A stretch of DNA of 64,000 nt from Cyprinodon diabolis (GCA_030533445.1 CM060076.1:27691103-27755102); one strand, 5' to 3'. Positions 1 through 12,282 are shown, numbered from the stretch's first letter. A program made the numbers and translations. Notes: generated by a model from the letters alone, not told the origin.

Positions 1-3000
1 CTTCAGACAGAAGCACGTGTGCAGGTAATGGCTGCCATATGAGGCGAGGCTTTCAGGATGAGTACATATACTTACACTCATCAGTAAGTACCAACAAGCA
101 CAAAGTAACCGGAACTGTTATGAGATGCAACTACATGCAAATCAGAGTCAATATTTTAAAAAGGTTCTTCCTCCAGTGTTTTGCTCAGAGTTTGAAGTTG
201 GTTATTGCGAAAATATTGATTTAAAATGCACTAATTCAAGACTCTGTTTACTGATGTGATGCCAGACTGGCTTTAAGCGATCTGTTCTGGTTAGGAGGGA
301 ACCGACCAGCAGGGCAAAAGGGCTGAGTTTGGTGTGCGGCGTCTGGATGTTGGTCTGAAAGGACGACCGCCCGACTGGCCACAGTCTAGCAGGACAAATG
401 GGCCCCTGTAACAGGGATACTCTGCAACTAATAAGACTTTCCAGCATGCATAATCATTCACAAAGTAAATAAATATGTTTTAAAGATTAAACACGGCGGG
501 GGCATCTTTGGCTTATGCTATGACCCCCCAAGAGGTCACACCTTCTCCCAATGACGTAATTCGCCGCCAACAACTCAAACAAAAATACCTGAACAGCATC
601 CTCTTTCTTTTGAGCTGATCACATTTGAGCTGATATCTAATTGTGCATAATTTTTAAAGGTAAGAATTCCTGAGTCCACAAATGCAGTAGAAGCAAAATA
701 AAATTCACCTCCAAGGGATTCACAAATAGCCACCCCTGTAAATCTGTGGTTCTAGAAGGTTTTATATACATCTTACTTGACGCAGAAGCATGGGTTTCTA
801 TTTGAGCTGGAAAATATGGAGTATCACCCATGTTTACATTTAAACTTTGTTTGAAAATTGTTTTCCACAAGCAATGATGTGCGAAAGACTTGTGTATGTT
901 CACAAGTCGCTGGTGCATGCAAGGACTGAGCAGATTGGTCACAGATCTGAGCAGCCTACAGCCACTAAACCGAAAGATTCAAATACTGTTCATTTGAGCA
1001 CTCCTGTACATTGCTGTAAACCTTCTAACTGTATAGATCACTTAGAGAAAAAGCACTTTTAAAGCACTTTAAATTGTAAATCACGCCATGGCACTTAGGA
1101 TAAATTGAACTATGTCAAGACCGAGGTGAATAAGTGCGGAACTAAGTTAAAACTTACTATTTAAAATACCTTCTGACTCTATTTTAGTCACTTAAATTAT
1201 CTGAAATTTGACAGATTATGACAAACGATAAAGAACAACTTTAAATAATTTGCAGAAGAAAATTATTAAACCTAACCCTTATGTTTTATTTATTTACAGC
1301 AAATGGAAGGGAGAATATAGATAATAAATTTTTTTTTTTTTTTTCTAATGTTTCATTCTGACATTGTTGCCCTTTTCTAACACTTGGATCATGTTTTAAG
1401 GTATGAATTCCTGAGCGATGCAGTATTCCATGAACTAAAACAAATATTAAAACAGACTTTTTTTTTTTTTGGTTTATTTGATTTGAAAACATGAAAGACT
1501 ATTAGACTATTACATTTTTTTTATTGTAAAAACTTCCTTTATTATTTTGAAAATTACCAAAAGCAGCATATCTACATTAAGTTTCTAAATCCTGTTTTAG
1601 TGTGGCCCCCAAGTGCCCACCTCTTTCTAAACAATCTACTGTCACCCTAGTTGAGCAATAGCTGTTGCAGTGATTTAAAATGTCTAATTTTAGTATCTGA
1701 TTTAATATCTTTTACTCTCTTTTACAATATGTCTCACTGGGGCAAGTTCAACGTAATTTTTTCCTGCCATTAAGTCCTAAACTGTGCAGCGCGACTGTAA
1801 ATTAAATTGTTCCCGTCTCTGTACAGACAGTAAAGTTAAGTTGTAGATTTTCCAGGTGGAAAGGGTGAAGGGCACTGTCTCACAGGCAACCATTAGAGGG
1901 TGGACTTAGTAAATCAAAGCAGCTGTTAAGGAGCCCATTTTTCCTCTTCAACATGATTAAATATCCTTGAGAAATGCAGCTCAGAAAACACAAGGAGCAA
2001 CAGGAAGGTAAGGTGTGAGAAAAACTGAGCTGGCTCATCTCATGGGGCTAATTTTACAGGTACTAAAAGAAATGATCTCTGTAGCTGATATTTCAGTTTA
2101 ACCTTTGGTGTGAGCAGCTATCAGGGAACATACGCGAGGGAGCTTCACAAGTCTTCAGCGACCTGATTTATTACAGCAGCCCACGAAGCAGCAGCCACAG
2201 GAGCAGTGAAACAGACCCATGGGTTTGATAAAGAGGCCTAGTGATGAAAAGGCCTCAGCTAGCCGCCTGCCTAAGCCTCACAGAGAACTGCTCAGACTAA
2301 AGCCAAGCCGTGCACCTGGACTCTGCTCTGCACGCCAAGTCTCCTTCCTGTTCCTGTTTCCTGTTATGACGTGTAATTTGAATTACTTTCCTTCTCCCTT
2401 TTTCTGTTTTTTTTTTTCCTCTCAGCTATCCAATCCAGAGCAGGTAAAACGGTCATTCAAGCATTGAAGCCACCTGGGACAACAGGTTGAGCAAAGCACA
2501 GGGGAGTTGGTGCTCTGGAATATGTCTGCGGACAAATTAGTCTGCCTATACTGATTACTGCGACCAGCCTGCCTCCTGGCAAACACAATCTCCTCGTGTG
2601 ACAGCGTTGCAAAGAAAAACACTGTCAGTTTATATTATGTTTCAAGATTTTGTTTTTATTTATGATGAAGCTGAGGCATAATGCAGAGTAGATGGTGGAA
2701 CATTTTGGGAATTATTGTGATTTAAAACCTTTAAAAAGTATCTAACCAATGCATATTTTTTGGTAAGCACTACAAAAAGAATTCAGAAACAAGAAAGGTC
2801 TCTGTTACTGATTAAGCCAATAATTCATCTAGCTACTAAGAATAAAACAGATTCATGAATTATTAATTTATGTATTATTGGGATTCAGCTGAAGAAAAAA
2901 TTATTTTGAAAATATACATTTTTTATTTCTTGTCAGTAGCTTTTTTTGCAACCTAGTTGTGTGTCCTCCATCTTGCTCTGCAGCAGTGGAGATATTTTTT

Positions 3001-3632
3001 AATCCTTTCAATCGAGAAAATGATTGAAAAGGGCAGCTTTTGTATCAGTAATAGTTTTTTCTTGCCTTTACAATGAAACATTTATTAACTATACAATGTT
3101 TAAAGTAGTGACACCTAAAATTCAAAGGAATATGAGGAGTATAAAGGCTTCTGTGTAAAACAAATAAAGTAAACAGCTTTTATTGCTAAAGAATATTCTC
3201 ACAGCAGAATAAAAACAAATACATTAGTTACAAAAAGTTGGGATTAGAAAGAAGAAACAAGACATCATGAAAAACTGTAAAATTAGTGGAAAGACTATTT
3301 AACCTGAGCACCATTTTTAAATTTACACTTGTAATTTTTTTTTAGATTGAATAGAATCATTAAATACCTTTGGTATCTACTAAATGACTGCATTTCCCCA
3401 AACAAAGAAAAAATGTGAGCTATATGCTGGTTTCTCTCAGAAAATCTTTAAATTGAAAAAATATGAGAATATGTCATATTATTTTATATAAGTCTATAGA
3501 ATGCCAGGATGCACAGTAAGGAGAAAAAAACAAACAAACAAAAAACATCAAAAGTAAATATTTGGACTGGAAATATTTTACTGGTAAATTAGGCTATGGA
3601 AAATTACACAAAATAATATATGATGGTAAACC

Positions 3633-3635
<3 letters not shown>
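1..3635. other. Unique non-coding DNA
   Basis: No coding exon, RNA gene or recognised mobile element was found. The stretch is AT-rich with short poly-T runs (about 1330-1344 and 1460-1470) and GC-richer islands near 280-600 and 2090-2350. Open frames are short, lack recognisable motifs and change frame within the same block. The GC-richer islands look like single-copy sequence that could be regulatory, but only cross-species comparison could show this. Confidence 0.6.
521..559. promoter_or_regulatory. Possible nuclear-receptor everted repeat plus CRE-like site
   Basis: Seen: a TGACCC half-site at 521-526 and an AGGTCA half-site at 533-538 form an everted repeat with a 6-base spacer. A CRE-like TGACGTAA lies 14 bases further on (552-559). 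Known: everted AGGTCA repeats are bound by some nuclear receptors, and TGACGTMA by CREB/ATF factors. Inferred: a small enhancer module. Short motifs like these occur by chance, so the call is weak. Confidence 0.2.

Positions 3636-3664
<29 letters not shown>
3636..3664. repeat. Poly-T tract
   Basis: An uninterrupted run of 29 T follows a short CCGCC and is followed by ACAGATCTG. It could be the A-tail of a minus-strand retroposed sequence, but no recognisable body lies beside it, so it is listed as a simple homopolymer. Confidence 0.85.
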
Positions 3665-3667
<3 letters not shown>

Positions 3668-5565
3668 GATCTGTACGATTGGGGAGAATATAAATAATGG
3701 CTAGTGTGAATCCCATTCCTCCATACAGAGATATATCATTTTTTCTCCTAATTAGTCAACAGCTTCAACTTATAAAGAAATGTAGTCATATATTTTAATC
3801 TTCTGAGTCATTCCACACAATATGTCCAGTCATTTAGAGGAAAATATCTGAAGACTTTATTTACGATCATTTAGAAATGCCCTTTTTCTAGATTCTCGCA
3901 TGCTTGAACACTGGGTGGCACTGGTGCCAAGACTGGCCTGGGACCAGCAGAAAACTGTGAAGGAAACTGCTGCTGGCAGTCATAGCGGTTGGTCCTCTTT
4001 CTCTCCCTGCCTCTCTCTTTCTCCTAACATCCTCCTGTATCAGCAGAACTCAGAGCTATGTAATATTTAGCCATAAGAAAATATGAAACTGTTTCTATGA
4101 TGGTAGGCTGAGGTAAACAGAAATCTGGAGCGATCCTGTCCGCCTCCCCCTCCGGAAATCTGACTCACATTTCAGCACCGACGTACATTATAATTATTGT
4201 GACCACTCTGTTCCTTCTCTCTTCGTTTTCTTGTCCTCTTCTCCTCGTTTCCTGCCGCCTCTGTAAGACAGAAATAGATCAGTAGATTCCTGTAGGCCTT
4301 CGCTCAACGTACTCTCACTACATGCACTTTCAAACACAAAATATATATTTTATATTTATATATATAATTAGAAGAAAGGCCTTTGTATCTAGCTCGTGTG
4401 TTCAGTTCTGGTTTAAAAAAGCTGCTTATTACTGAATGGATTCTGTAAAGTTTCAGGAGGACATCTATTAGGAGGTTAGCCAAACACTATCAGCTAATAC
4501 GACCTGTAATTACGACAGCAATGAGGAAACGCAGTGCGCTAACACCAGTATGGAAACAATCTGACAGTGCAAACACCGCAACTAAGCCACTTCATGTCTG
4601 TGTGTGCATTTGTAAAAGCGTGTGTGTGTCGCACACATGTGAGTGTGGACAGAGGCCTCCTTGCACAGATTGCGGCTGTGTGAATTGTCAAATTGGAGTG
4701 GATGTTTGGGTGTGGAGGGAGCACATCTGGAGGGAATTTATTGTATAATTCAGTCTATTATTGCTGCGGTCGGTGCTTAAGGAGCACGCACACAATTACC
4801 GTCCACTCTGCAAGGCTGCAAGTGGCCTCTGGCCTAAACTAATAAACTGCGGACCAGGGTGGAGAAAGGAGAATTCATTTGAGGTTATCATCATTGCGCT
4901 CCTCTCTGCTACCTCTCAGACTGATACTTACCATAGTTTATTATAAATCAATGAGCAGCACTTAAAGTTTAAGCCCAGATTGTGGTCAGATTTGATATGA
5001 ATCTGGTTTGAATGATTTGCTCTGGAAGCAGACAAAGACCAAACAGCTCTGTTCAATATTAAAGTCAGATGTTTTGAACATTTTTTCTGATGTTTATTGT
5101 GTCCAGTACAGTTTGTTTTTTGTTGAAGCTACTTATAATCTATGTAAGATATACATTAGCAGAGAAGTTAAATAAAAAATATAATTAGTTTGACGAGATC
5201 TCATATATGAAATTTTGCAACAGTAAATCACCAACATAATTTGGTCAAAGGGAGACAAAGGGAGTCTTGTAAAATGCTGTTGTTTAATTGTTATACTGTC
5301 ATTATTTTTGACCAAAAAAAAAAAAAATTCTGAAGTGACTAGGATCAGATGTAGCAATTTTTTGTGGGATCACTGTAGACTTTCCATAGTCTCATGTTAA
5401 GGTAGACCATATCAATGTTGCTCTTCTCCATTAGCAGCAGGTGTGGCAGTAGTCTCCCACTCTTCCTAACGCACAGGTGAAACAGTCCTTAGGGACCATC
5501 CCTCCCAGCTGTGTTTAAAGCCTTTCTCCTTCCAAAGTGTAAATGGATCAATTCAATTCAATTTT
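3665..5565. other. Unique non-coding DNA, GC-richer block 3880-4900
   Basis: No gene or repeat was recognised. The part from about 3880 to 4900 is less AT-rich and carries several ATTA/TAAT cores (near 4190 and 4508). A short GT-rich stretch lies at 4595-4660. The composition would suit a conserved non-coding element, but conservation cannot be read from one sequence. Confidence 0.45.
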
Positions 5566-5650
5566 AATTCCATTCATTTATTTATATAGCACCAATTTGG
5601 AACACATGTCATCTCAAGGTACTTTACAATTCACCAGATCATACAGTCAA
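5566..5650 (+). repeat. Dispersed teleost repeat fragment
   Basis: The phrase ATTCAATTCAATTTTAATTC followed by TTTATATAGCACCAATTTGG, ACATGTCATCTCAAGG and ACTTTACAATTCACC matches from memory a very common fish interspersed repeat with the core 'TTTATATAGCGCCAATT ... CTCAAGGCACTTTACA'. Only about 85 bases remain. Its superfamily is not assigned here. A fish repeat library search would name it. Confidence 0.5.
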
Positions 5651-5659
5651 ACTGCCCAT

Positions 5660-5765
5660 AGGTGACTATGTGTGTTTGATATTGTGTATCTGTGCTGCCC
5701 TGTGATGAACTGGCAACCCCTTCTTTCCCCATTGACTGCTAGAGATAAACACCAACCCCCATCTG
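5660..5765 (+). mobile_element. SINE 3' tail fragment
   Basis: The order GTGTGTTTGATATTGTG, CTGCCCTGTGATGAACTGGC, GACTGCTAGAGATAAACACC matches the 3' part of the tRNA-headed fish SINE seen better preserved at 40158-40385 (CCCTGCGACAGACTGGCGAC ... GACTGCTAGAGATAGGCACC). The tRNA-like head is missing, so this copy is 5'-truncated, and it has many substitutions. Confidence 0.6.
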
Positions 5766-7640
5766 ACCCTGAAGAAAAAGAATAGTGCATCTCTCATTTA
5801 GTTTTCCATTGCAATTTAAAAGGGACTGCTAGTCAAGCTATGGTTGCATTTGGTGACCAAGTAGCTTTGGGAAGATCACTAGCAACCTTTCCTGTGTGGG
5901 GGTGTTAATCCTACTGATTAGTGATATTGACTGAAAATCTTTAATAACTATATATCTATAGCTCTATATAGAGATATACAGAGAATAAATTGATCTGTTT
6001 GTGTGTGTTTGAGGGGGGTTATGGGTGTCAAGGAGCAAACGTTGTCTCTATCCTACTGATTAAAAGTGATATAGATATATTTATGAACTTAATGTATTTA
6101 CACTACTATAAAATACAACACACTACCATGCCCCATATAAGCACAGCGAACACTCAACAGATAAAAAATGTGATTAATCTATAAACTGTTATTGTCAGAA
6201 TCAGTGGAAATACAGAGATCTCATTTTGAGATTTGATATTTCTAATAATCACACCATCATTTATATCTCAACGTTTGTGATGTAACATGAGCTCCTTCAT
6301 CATATGTCTCAGCCATTTTCTCAATGGATTCTTCATCTTAAATGTTTCTTGCATAAAATAAAATAAAAAAGAAGGTGGGTGCATTAAGTAGGTGCATGAG
6401 CAAGAGAACTGTATTGGTTTATGAGGTGATGGCTTTTCATATGCATTAACTGGTACCATTAAACAGTCCGAAATAAAACCCACCTCGTCTTTTCCATTTC
6501 AGCAGACCTCTTGGAATAGATTGGGGAGGCGTTCAGGATAAAGACTTTACCAGGGGGGAAAATCTGCCCAGGCCAGCCAGGACTGTATCTGACTGTGGTA
6601 GCCCCGAATGACCCACAGTGTGTCTGGGAGTGTGTGTGTGTCTGTCTGTATGTTTGTGCAGAGGAGTAATTTGGGAGTTTCTAACACTGTCGGTAAGGAG
6701 CTTGTAAGCCAGAACAATAAAGTTTTTCTCCTCTAGGCCTCCCAGCAGTGACCTCCGCCAGAAGTGAAAGGTTCAACTTGCTGCACGTGTCAGAGTTGTG
6801 ACCTTTAAACCCTAGAGAGTGTTTGTCTCTTGCTCATTTTTAGCCTTTAATGTGCTTTTTATTTATCTTTATATTAGTTAAATAGTTAGTTTTGGGGGAT
6901 TGTAGCCAAACATTTCTCGTGCAGAAAATGAAATTTATTTCTGGCCCTTAATTTAGTTCAAACATTCCAACTATTTTAATGTTCCTACATCTTTTTCTTT
7001 TTTCAGGTTATACTGGAGTCAGAAGGAACACAACATTATACATTTTTATAATTAAAAAAAAGATTGACTGAGGCCAATTGACTGATTGAAAAAGATAACT
7101 ACATAACAAAAATTGTTTGATTTTTGTTTGATTTTTAACACTGAAAAGTCCTAAAAGAAGAATGAAGGACGGCATGCACCAGACTCAGTTATAAGGTCCA
7201 CCCAATGGGTAGGATCAAAGTTAAGTTTAGAGTGATGAATGAGGCTGTAACATTATCAGGGAATGGGGGATGTGAACCATTTAAGACAAGCCAATATACA
7301 GTATGAGGAATATAATAATGGTATGAGGAAAGCACGTGGAAAAAAACTGAATATACTACATAAAATGGAGACTAACAAAAGGTTTGCAGGACAATAAACT
7401 TAAAATGTCCTAGGGTGAGATAACCACTAGACACTAGGAATACACATAAACCCTGTTTACACTTAAGCATGTGTGAAGTTTAAGCAAAACCATTATATGT
7501 AAATATTTATCAGATATTTGTAATGGGTTGCCATATATTGGAACTCATAAAGAGCTTCTTTTTATTATTTATTCACAAAACAAATTTTTTACATAACAGA
7601 TAAAAGCTAATAGTATTATAAAATGCTAATTCTTTATAGG
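5766..7640. other. Unique non-coding DNA
   Basis: No gene was recognised. The sequence at 5945-5985 is rich in TATA and nearly self-complementary (TATATCTATAGCTCTATATA). A GT-rich tract lies at 6618-6660. A GC-richer block at 6485-6810 has no repeat signature. Nothing else stands out. Confidence 0.5.
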
Positions 7641-7770
7641 CAAAGGTGGGTAGATGACCGAAATATTTTACTCAAGCAGCAATATTGCTTTCTAAGATAA
7701 AAGTAAAGAGTGTAAATATGCAAGAAATTACTCAAATGACAGTAAAAAAGAAGTCAGTAAAATTGCTACT
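7641..7770 (+). mobile_element. hAT-type terminal fragment
   Basis: It begins CAAAGGTGGGTAGATGACC and continues with repeated ACTCAA units (TTTTACTCAAGCAGC, AAATTACTCAAATGAC). This resembles the terminus of a common fish hAT family starting CAGAGGTGGGTAG and rich in ACTCAAGTA. The matching opposite end and an 8-bp duplication were not found nearby, so it is treated as a truncated remnant. Confidence 0.45.
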
Positions 7771-8911
7771 TAAATAATGAGACTGATTTAATGATTGATA
7801 TCATTTATCAGACAGAGAGTGGTCCAAATTCTTGCATCGCAATATAACAAATAATAATGAAAATGAATGAAATGGTTACAAAATCCAAAATTTGGGCAGA
7901 AGAAAAACTTTTTTGAAATCCAATTTTTGAACATGAATGTTATAGACAGGTTCACAACAAAAATACGAACACTGGGTTTGTAGGTAGGGAGGGTCGTATA
8001 AAAAACAAAAGGAAAACAAATACTACACACAGCCCCTTGTAAATATATGAAGAACTCTGGGATCAACAGCTGAAATTAGAGTCTGGATCTCGAAATGGCA
8101 ATCAGATGTGAGTGGGCGCCTCTTTGAGTTAAAACAACAGATCTATCTGTTTTACACCAAGCTTTGTAGAAGTGTAACATAAACCAACAAGATTTATGTG
8201 GGCTTCAAAAAAAGTTGTTTATGCATATTTGGCTGTAGAAGATCACCAAACCATTTTTTGCAGAGTTCTGGACTCCACACAATCCATATGGAGACAGACA
8301 TCAGCAGAGGGAATCACAGAGAGCGGTTTCCTCCATTGTGCATGATGACCAACAGAGACCAAGAAACAAGCATAAGTGTATAATAGTTGTGAATTTTAAA
8401 GAAATACATAACAATATCTAAGCAGCCACAAAAAAGACTAATATTGATGAGTTCACTATTAGAAATAAACTCAAAGCAAAGGTGTAGATAGTAGGGCTGA
8501 CAGACCAAAATACTATGGGAAAAAATTACTGTCTTTGATTTCTGGTGGAACAATTCCAATAAAAAAAACACAAAAGTGTTTTGAAGTCACTGTTTGAAAC
8601 CAGCATGACATTTAATGAAATAGAAAGCTCAATTGAGAAGACTGCATGTGTTATGGTTATCTTCTTGTGAACTCCTTAGACAACTTTTATTGTCATTTTG
8701 AAGTGTATAGAAAACGAAATTTCATTTTGTACAGCTTTCAGAACATTTCCATTCTATAAAGTGAAGCAGTGACCAAATCTAAACAGTTTTTGGAGAAAAA
8801 ACGTGCTGCAAAACCGCACTGATATGGAAGTTCAGAGCATTAAATATGTATGGTGCAAATATGCAGAATTGTGGTTTGGTGTTATCAGTGTGATGCAGAG
8901 TCTGTGACATG
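7771..8911. other. AT-rich non-coding DNA
   Basis: No gene, RNA gene or repeat family was recognised. Open frames here are short and low in complexity. Confidence 0.5.
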
Positions 8912-9150
8912 ATTTAGAGCAGGGGTAACCAATTAAAAATCAGCAGGGTCTGAATCAAGAAAATCAACAACCAGTAAAGGTCCGGAGACTTTTTTAATTA
9001 TAATCTCTTATTTTAAACAAAATTTAACAGTGAAATAAAATTAGGTTTTTATGCATCCAAGTTATACATTGACTTTTAAATAAAAAAGTATATTAAAAAA
9101 ATAGAAAATTTTTCCATTTTAAAATCTAAAGTGTTTTTTGAAGCTGAGAA

Positions 9151-9445
9151 CAAGGCAAGACAAGGCAAATTTATTTGTATTGCACAATTCAGTACAAAGA
9201 CAATACAAAGTGCTTTACAATATAAAAATATAGGAAAATAAAACAGAATCAAAGCAAGGAGGAAAAAAAAAATAAATAAAATAAAAAAAAAATGCAGAAA
9301 CAAAAAAAGAATATTAAAAACAGTTGGACTAAAGAAAATAAAAAAGTTGAACTAATGATGTTTTAGTTGAACTGTTTAACTAGAACAGTCAAAGGCATTC
9401 CTAAACATTTTTTTTTTAGTCTTGATTTAAAGGAACTCACAACAA
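9151..9445 (+). repeat. Dispersed teleost repeat nested in the hAT element
   Basis: It starts AAGGCAAGACAAGGCAAATT, TATTTGTATTGCACAATTCA and ends near GTCTTGATTTAAAGGAACTC. A related copy lies at 39354-39530 in the same orientation. This matches from memory a common fish repeat ('AAGGCAAGGCAAATTTATTTGTATAGCAC ... CTTGATTTAAAGGAACTC'). Its position inside the hAT element between terminus and transposase remnant suggests it inserted later. No clear duplication flanks it. Confidence 0.6.
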
Positions 9446-9559
9446 TAATCTAGATACAACAATCATTCAGTTTGGTATATAGACAATTTCCTGATTCACA
9501 TATTTAAAAAAAAACTCAACTGACCGTTATTTATTTATTTATTTTTTTATCGCTTAATG

Positions 9560-9755
9560 AAAGAAGTGGGCTTTAGGCTGCCCTGCAAAGCTTTTAAAAC
9601 GGGTTTGAATGGAGACAAATCCATTCTTAAGCACATATCAAAATGCTCTCGCTTGTGAACCTGGATCGATATTTATTCTTGATTATGGTCATGGTGGAGA
9701 ATCCTGCTTCACAGGAGTAGGTTGAGCCAAACATATTTAAAATGTGCAGGGTCAC
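9560..9755 (-). pseudogene. hAT transposase C-terminal fragment, frameshifted
   Basis: Read on the minus strand, the sequence encodes LHILNMFGSTYSCEAGFSTM followed by TIIKNKYRSRFTSE, then after a frame change near 9635-9650 DMCLRMDLSPFKPVLKALQG. This is the C-terminal hAT dimerisation region: 'FGSTYxCExxFSxM', then 'KNKYRSRLTxExL', then 'CLRMALxPF'. In intact elements it supports transposase dimer formation. The catalytic domain is absent and the frame is broken, so no active enzyme can come from this copy. The family resembles the GTF2IRD2/SCAND3-like group of vertebrate hAT transposases; the exact clade is not resolved. Confidence 0.8.
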
Positions 9756-10239
9756 ACTTGAGCACACCATTTCACGTTTCTTTCACCAGGTCACCATGGT
9801 TCTTCCAGGAGTCCACACTTTCTCTGCTCTCATTTTCTCAACGTCTTCTCCTTCTTTCCCATCGCCCGGGTTGGCTGAATCGCCAGGTTTGGCTGCATCG
9901 CCCAGGCTTGGCTGCTGTGTATAAAAGTGGCTAGCAGCAGCGACCAGACTGACACAGCTCTGTGGCTAATTTGTATCACATGTAGCCTGGTCATGGACGC
10001 TCCGGAGGGCTTTTCCATATTACCAAGTGAAGCGACGCAAGTGAAGTTACATTGCCATTGGGGAACATGCAGTAATTAATGAATGTTTTAAATCAGGTTG
10101 GGTCCAGATTAGCCAGCAGGTGAGTCTGGATATGCTGATCCATAACCTCTGATTTAGAGGTTCAGCAGTCTGTTGGCGGTGGGGAAGAAGATGCCATGGA
10201 ATCTGCTGGACCTTCATCAAATGATTCACTTTCTTTTTA

Positions 10240-11933
10240 AGTTTTCAATTCCACTTTGATTTATGTTATCCTGTGTTTCTTTTTCAGTGGTTTATTTTCC
10301 ACTTTGTGTTATATTTATGCAGTTTTGTATTTTTTGAGTTGCTCTCTGTTGCCCCCTTGTGCTGGTTTCCTTTCTCTTAGCTCCTTCTGGTTAATTCTGT
10401 CTGCACCTGCTCCCTATCAGATAATTAGCACTCCCATTGTTTCTGTCTCCCATATGTACACCACCTGTTCAGTTACCCCCAGATTCCACATACTCCATCA
10501 GCGCTCCGCTCCGCCCTGCTGACGTACGTCGTGAGGAGCGCTTGTCTTTCATGTAAATCAATGAGAGCTGTTCCACATCCACCGCTACTCCTCCGCACGT
10601 CTCCGTCCACGTACGTCTTCTCCGTCCGTCACTGACAAAATACAGAGCCGAGCTATTTTTTGCTCCGCTCCGGTCCGGCCAGGTCAAGATCCGCAATTTC
10701 AATCGCACCAAACAGGAAAAAGAACATCGAGAAATTCCGGTTCGTCAAATTAAAATATAGTAGCAACAGATCGATAACTAGAGATTATAGCATAATTTTT
10801 ATACATTCCAAAAAAACTAACACCGTTTATTTAAATGATACCATGCAAACTATTGGTTATTCACCAACCAGGAAGCAGATTTCTCCTCTCCATCAAAATA
10901 TTTATTTTATACCGAGGGACTAAAAGTTTAATCAAATCCATTCAAAAGAAACTTCTTATTGCAGGAATGGATGAAGAGATGTTGAGTTTGGGAGTAGAGA
11001 ACAAAGTTCATACCAAAAAAGCAGTTTTGAATGATCCTAGTTATCCCTGTTACAAAAATGTACAAATATATATATGTATATATTTGGGCAGAAACTGAAC
11101 ATATGCTGAAAGCTTTTAATATGTCATATTAAATTAAGTGCTCACAGGGTTTATAAAGGAATGAGTGACTCTAATTTAATGCTATTAGAAATTATTTTAA
11201 TGCCATCAACAAGTACCATGTACACAAGTTATGTGTACATGAAATATGAAGGAGCTGTAAGCACAGTTCCACGACTCTTGTATGTATGTAAACAAACACA
11301 CACACACGTATATATATATATATTCTCTAGCTTTTTCTCCGCCTCGAGCTTCCTTTCCGAACATACGGCTTTATGATCAGTTTCACGCAAATTAATAGCG
11401 ATATAATATATCTGACGAAATTGTTTTTATAAACATTTTTATTAAAGAATAATAAATGCCACGATAAACATATTTAATTAATTTTAGTGCCAATTAAGGC
11501 CTTGATAAAAAAAAAAATATGAATTGTAATTATTTTTAATGATCCGCGGAAACCCTGGTTCATCAGGCGCATGCCCTCTACGATCTCCAAGGAACTCAGA
11601 GCGGAGCGGACGGGAGCCACAGCGCAGGCTGTAGGCTTTGCTTTGTGCAGGCGGTCTGGAGCACAGCGGGGTGGAGCGGAGCGCTGACGGAGTATGTGGG
11701 ATTTCGGGGTTACTCTTTGCTGGTTTCTCGTCGTTCCTTGCTCCTCATGTGTGTTTTACTCTGACATCTCCTGTTTTTTTTATTTTTATTTTTTTTTAAT
11801 CTTTGCTCTATTATGTTTTTGGACTTTACCTTGTGATGACTTTGGTTCAACAATAAATCAGCAAAAAAATCTTCTTTTGCCTCCTCCTGTCTCTACATTT
11901 GGGTCCTCAACCAACCTCCACACGACTTTGACA
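10240..11933 (+). mobile_element. LTR-like retroelement sequence split by a nested transposon
   Basis: The two outer parts (about 10240-10470 and 11715-11933) have the look of a fish LTR: T-rich start, CACCTGCTCCCTATCAG, GCTGGTTTCTCGTCGTTCCT, an AATAAA at about 11850, then CTACATTTGGGTCCTCAACC and an end in TTTGACA. The middle is another element (10471-11714). The left boundary is uncertain and no convincing 5-bp target duplication was found, so it could also be the tail of another retroelement. Confidence 0.4.
10471..11714. mobile_element. DNA transposon with long inverted ends, superfamily unresolved
   Basis: Seen: the left end includes CCACATACTCCATCAGCGCT followed by CCGCTCC, and the right end read in reverse gives CCACATACTCCGTCAGCGCT followed by CCGCTCC. 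The inverted similarity extends outward by about 15 more bases (AGTTACCCC versus AGTAACCCC), giving arms of roughly 43 bases. The interior is about 1.2 kb, AT-rich in the middle and rich in CGTACGTC near the left arm, with no recognisable transposase. It is therefore a non-autonomous copy. hAT, Sola or another superfamily remain possible because the target duplication is ambiguous. Confidence 0.7.
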
Positions 11934-12073
11934 GCAGGGTAATCAATGTGTATTAATTACAAGAGTTTCACTATCTAGATTTATTTATGGAAAAAAAAAA
12001 GAATTTGATGGTATTTTAATTAACTGAGAGACACCTTTATGTCGATAGAGACATAGAAGAAAAGTAGACAGAC

Positions 12074-12282
<209 letters not shown>

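Larger units (their letters stand above)
8920..10151 (-). mobile_element. Non-autonomous hAT transposon with intact target duplication
   Basis: Seen: the 8-base sequence ATTTAGAG occurs directly before the element (8912-8919) and directly after it (10152-10159). The ends are CAGGGGTAACC on the left and, read on the minus strand, CAGAGGTTATG on the right, so both start CAG and share a short imperfect inverted repeat. Known: 8-bp duplications and short CAG/TAG-type ends are hallmarks of hAT elements. Inside lies a decayed minus-strand transposase C-terminus (9560-9755), which gives the orientation, and a second, unrelated repeat (9151-9445). The length of 1232 bp, including the inserted repeat, is far too short for a full transposase gene. 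Confidence 0.85.

Noticed and set aside
654..1416. Direct repeat AAGGTAAGAATTCCTGAG / AAGGTATGAATTCCTGAG (near 657 and 1399)
   Set aside because: Only about 20 bases are shared and the flanks differ; too short to define a repeat or insertion.
5945..5985. TATA-rich near-palindrome as a structured RNA or origin
   Set aside because: Simple-sequence composition explains the self-complementarity; no supporting context.
10482..11703. GATT/GATT as a 4-bp target duplication of the long-TIR element
   Set aside because: Inverted similarity continues about 15 bases beyond these positions, so GATT lies inside the arms and does not mark the boundary.
10116..11938. GCAGG on both sides of the LTR-like sequence (10116-10120 and 11934-11938) as a target duplication
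   Set aside because: The left GCAGG lies inside the hAT element whose own boundary is fixed at 10151 by an 8-bp duplication, so it cannot flank the LTR. Treated as coincidence.
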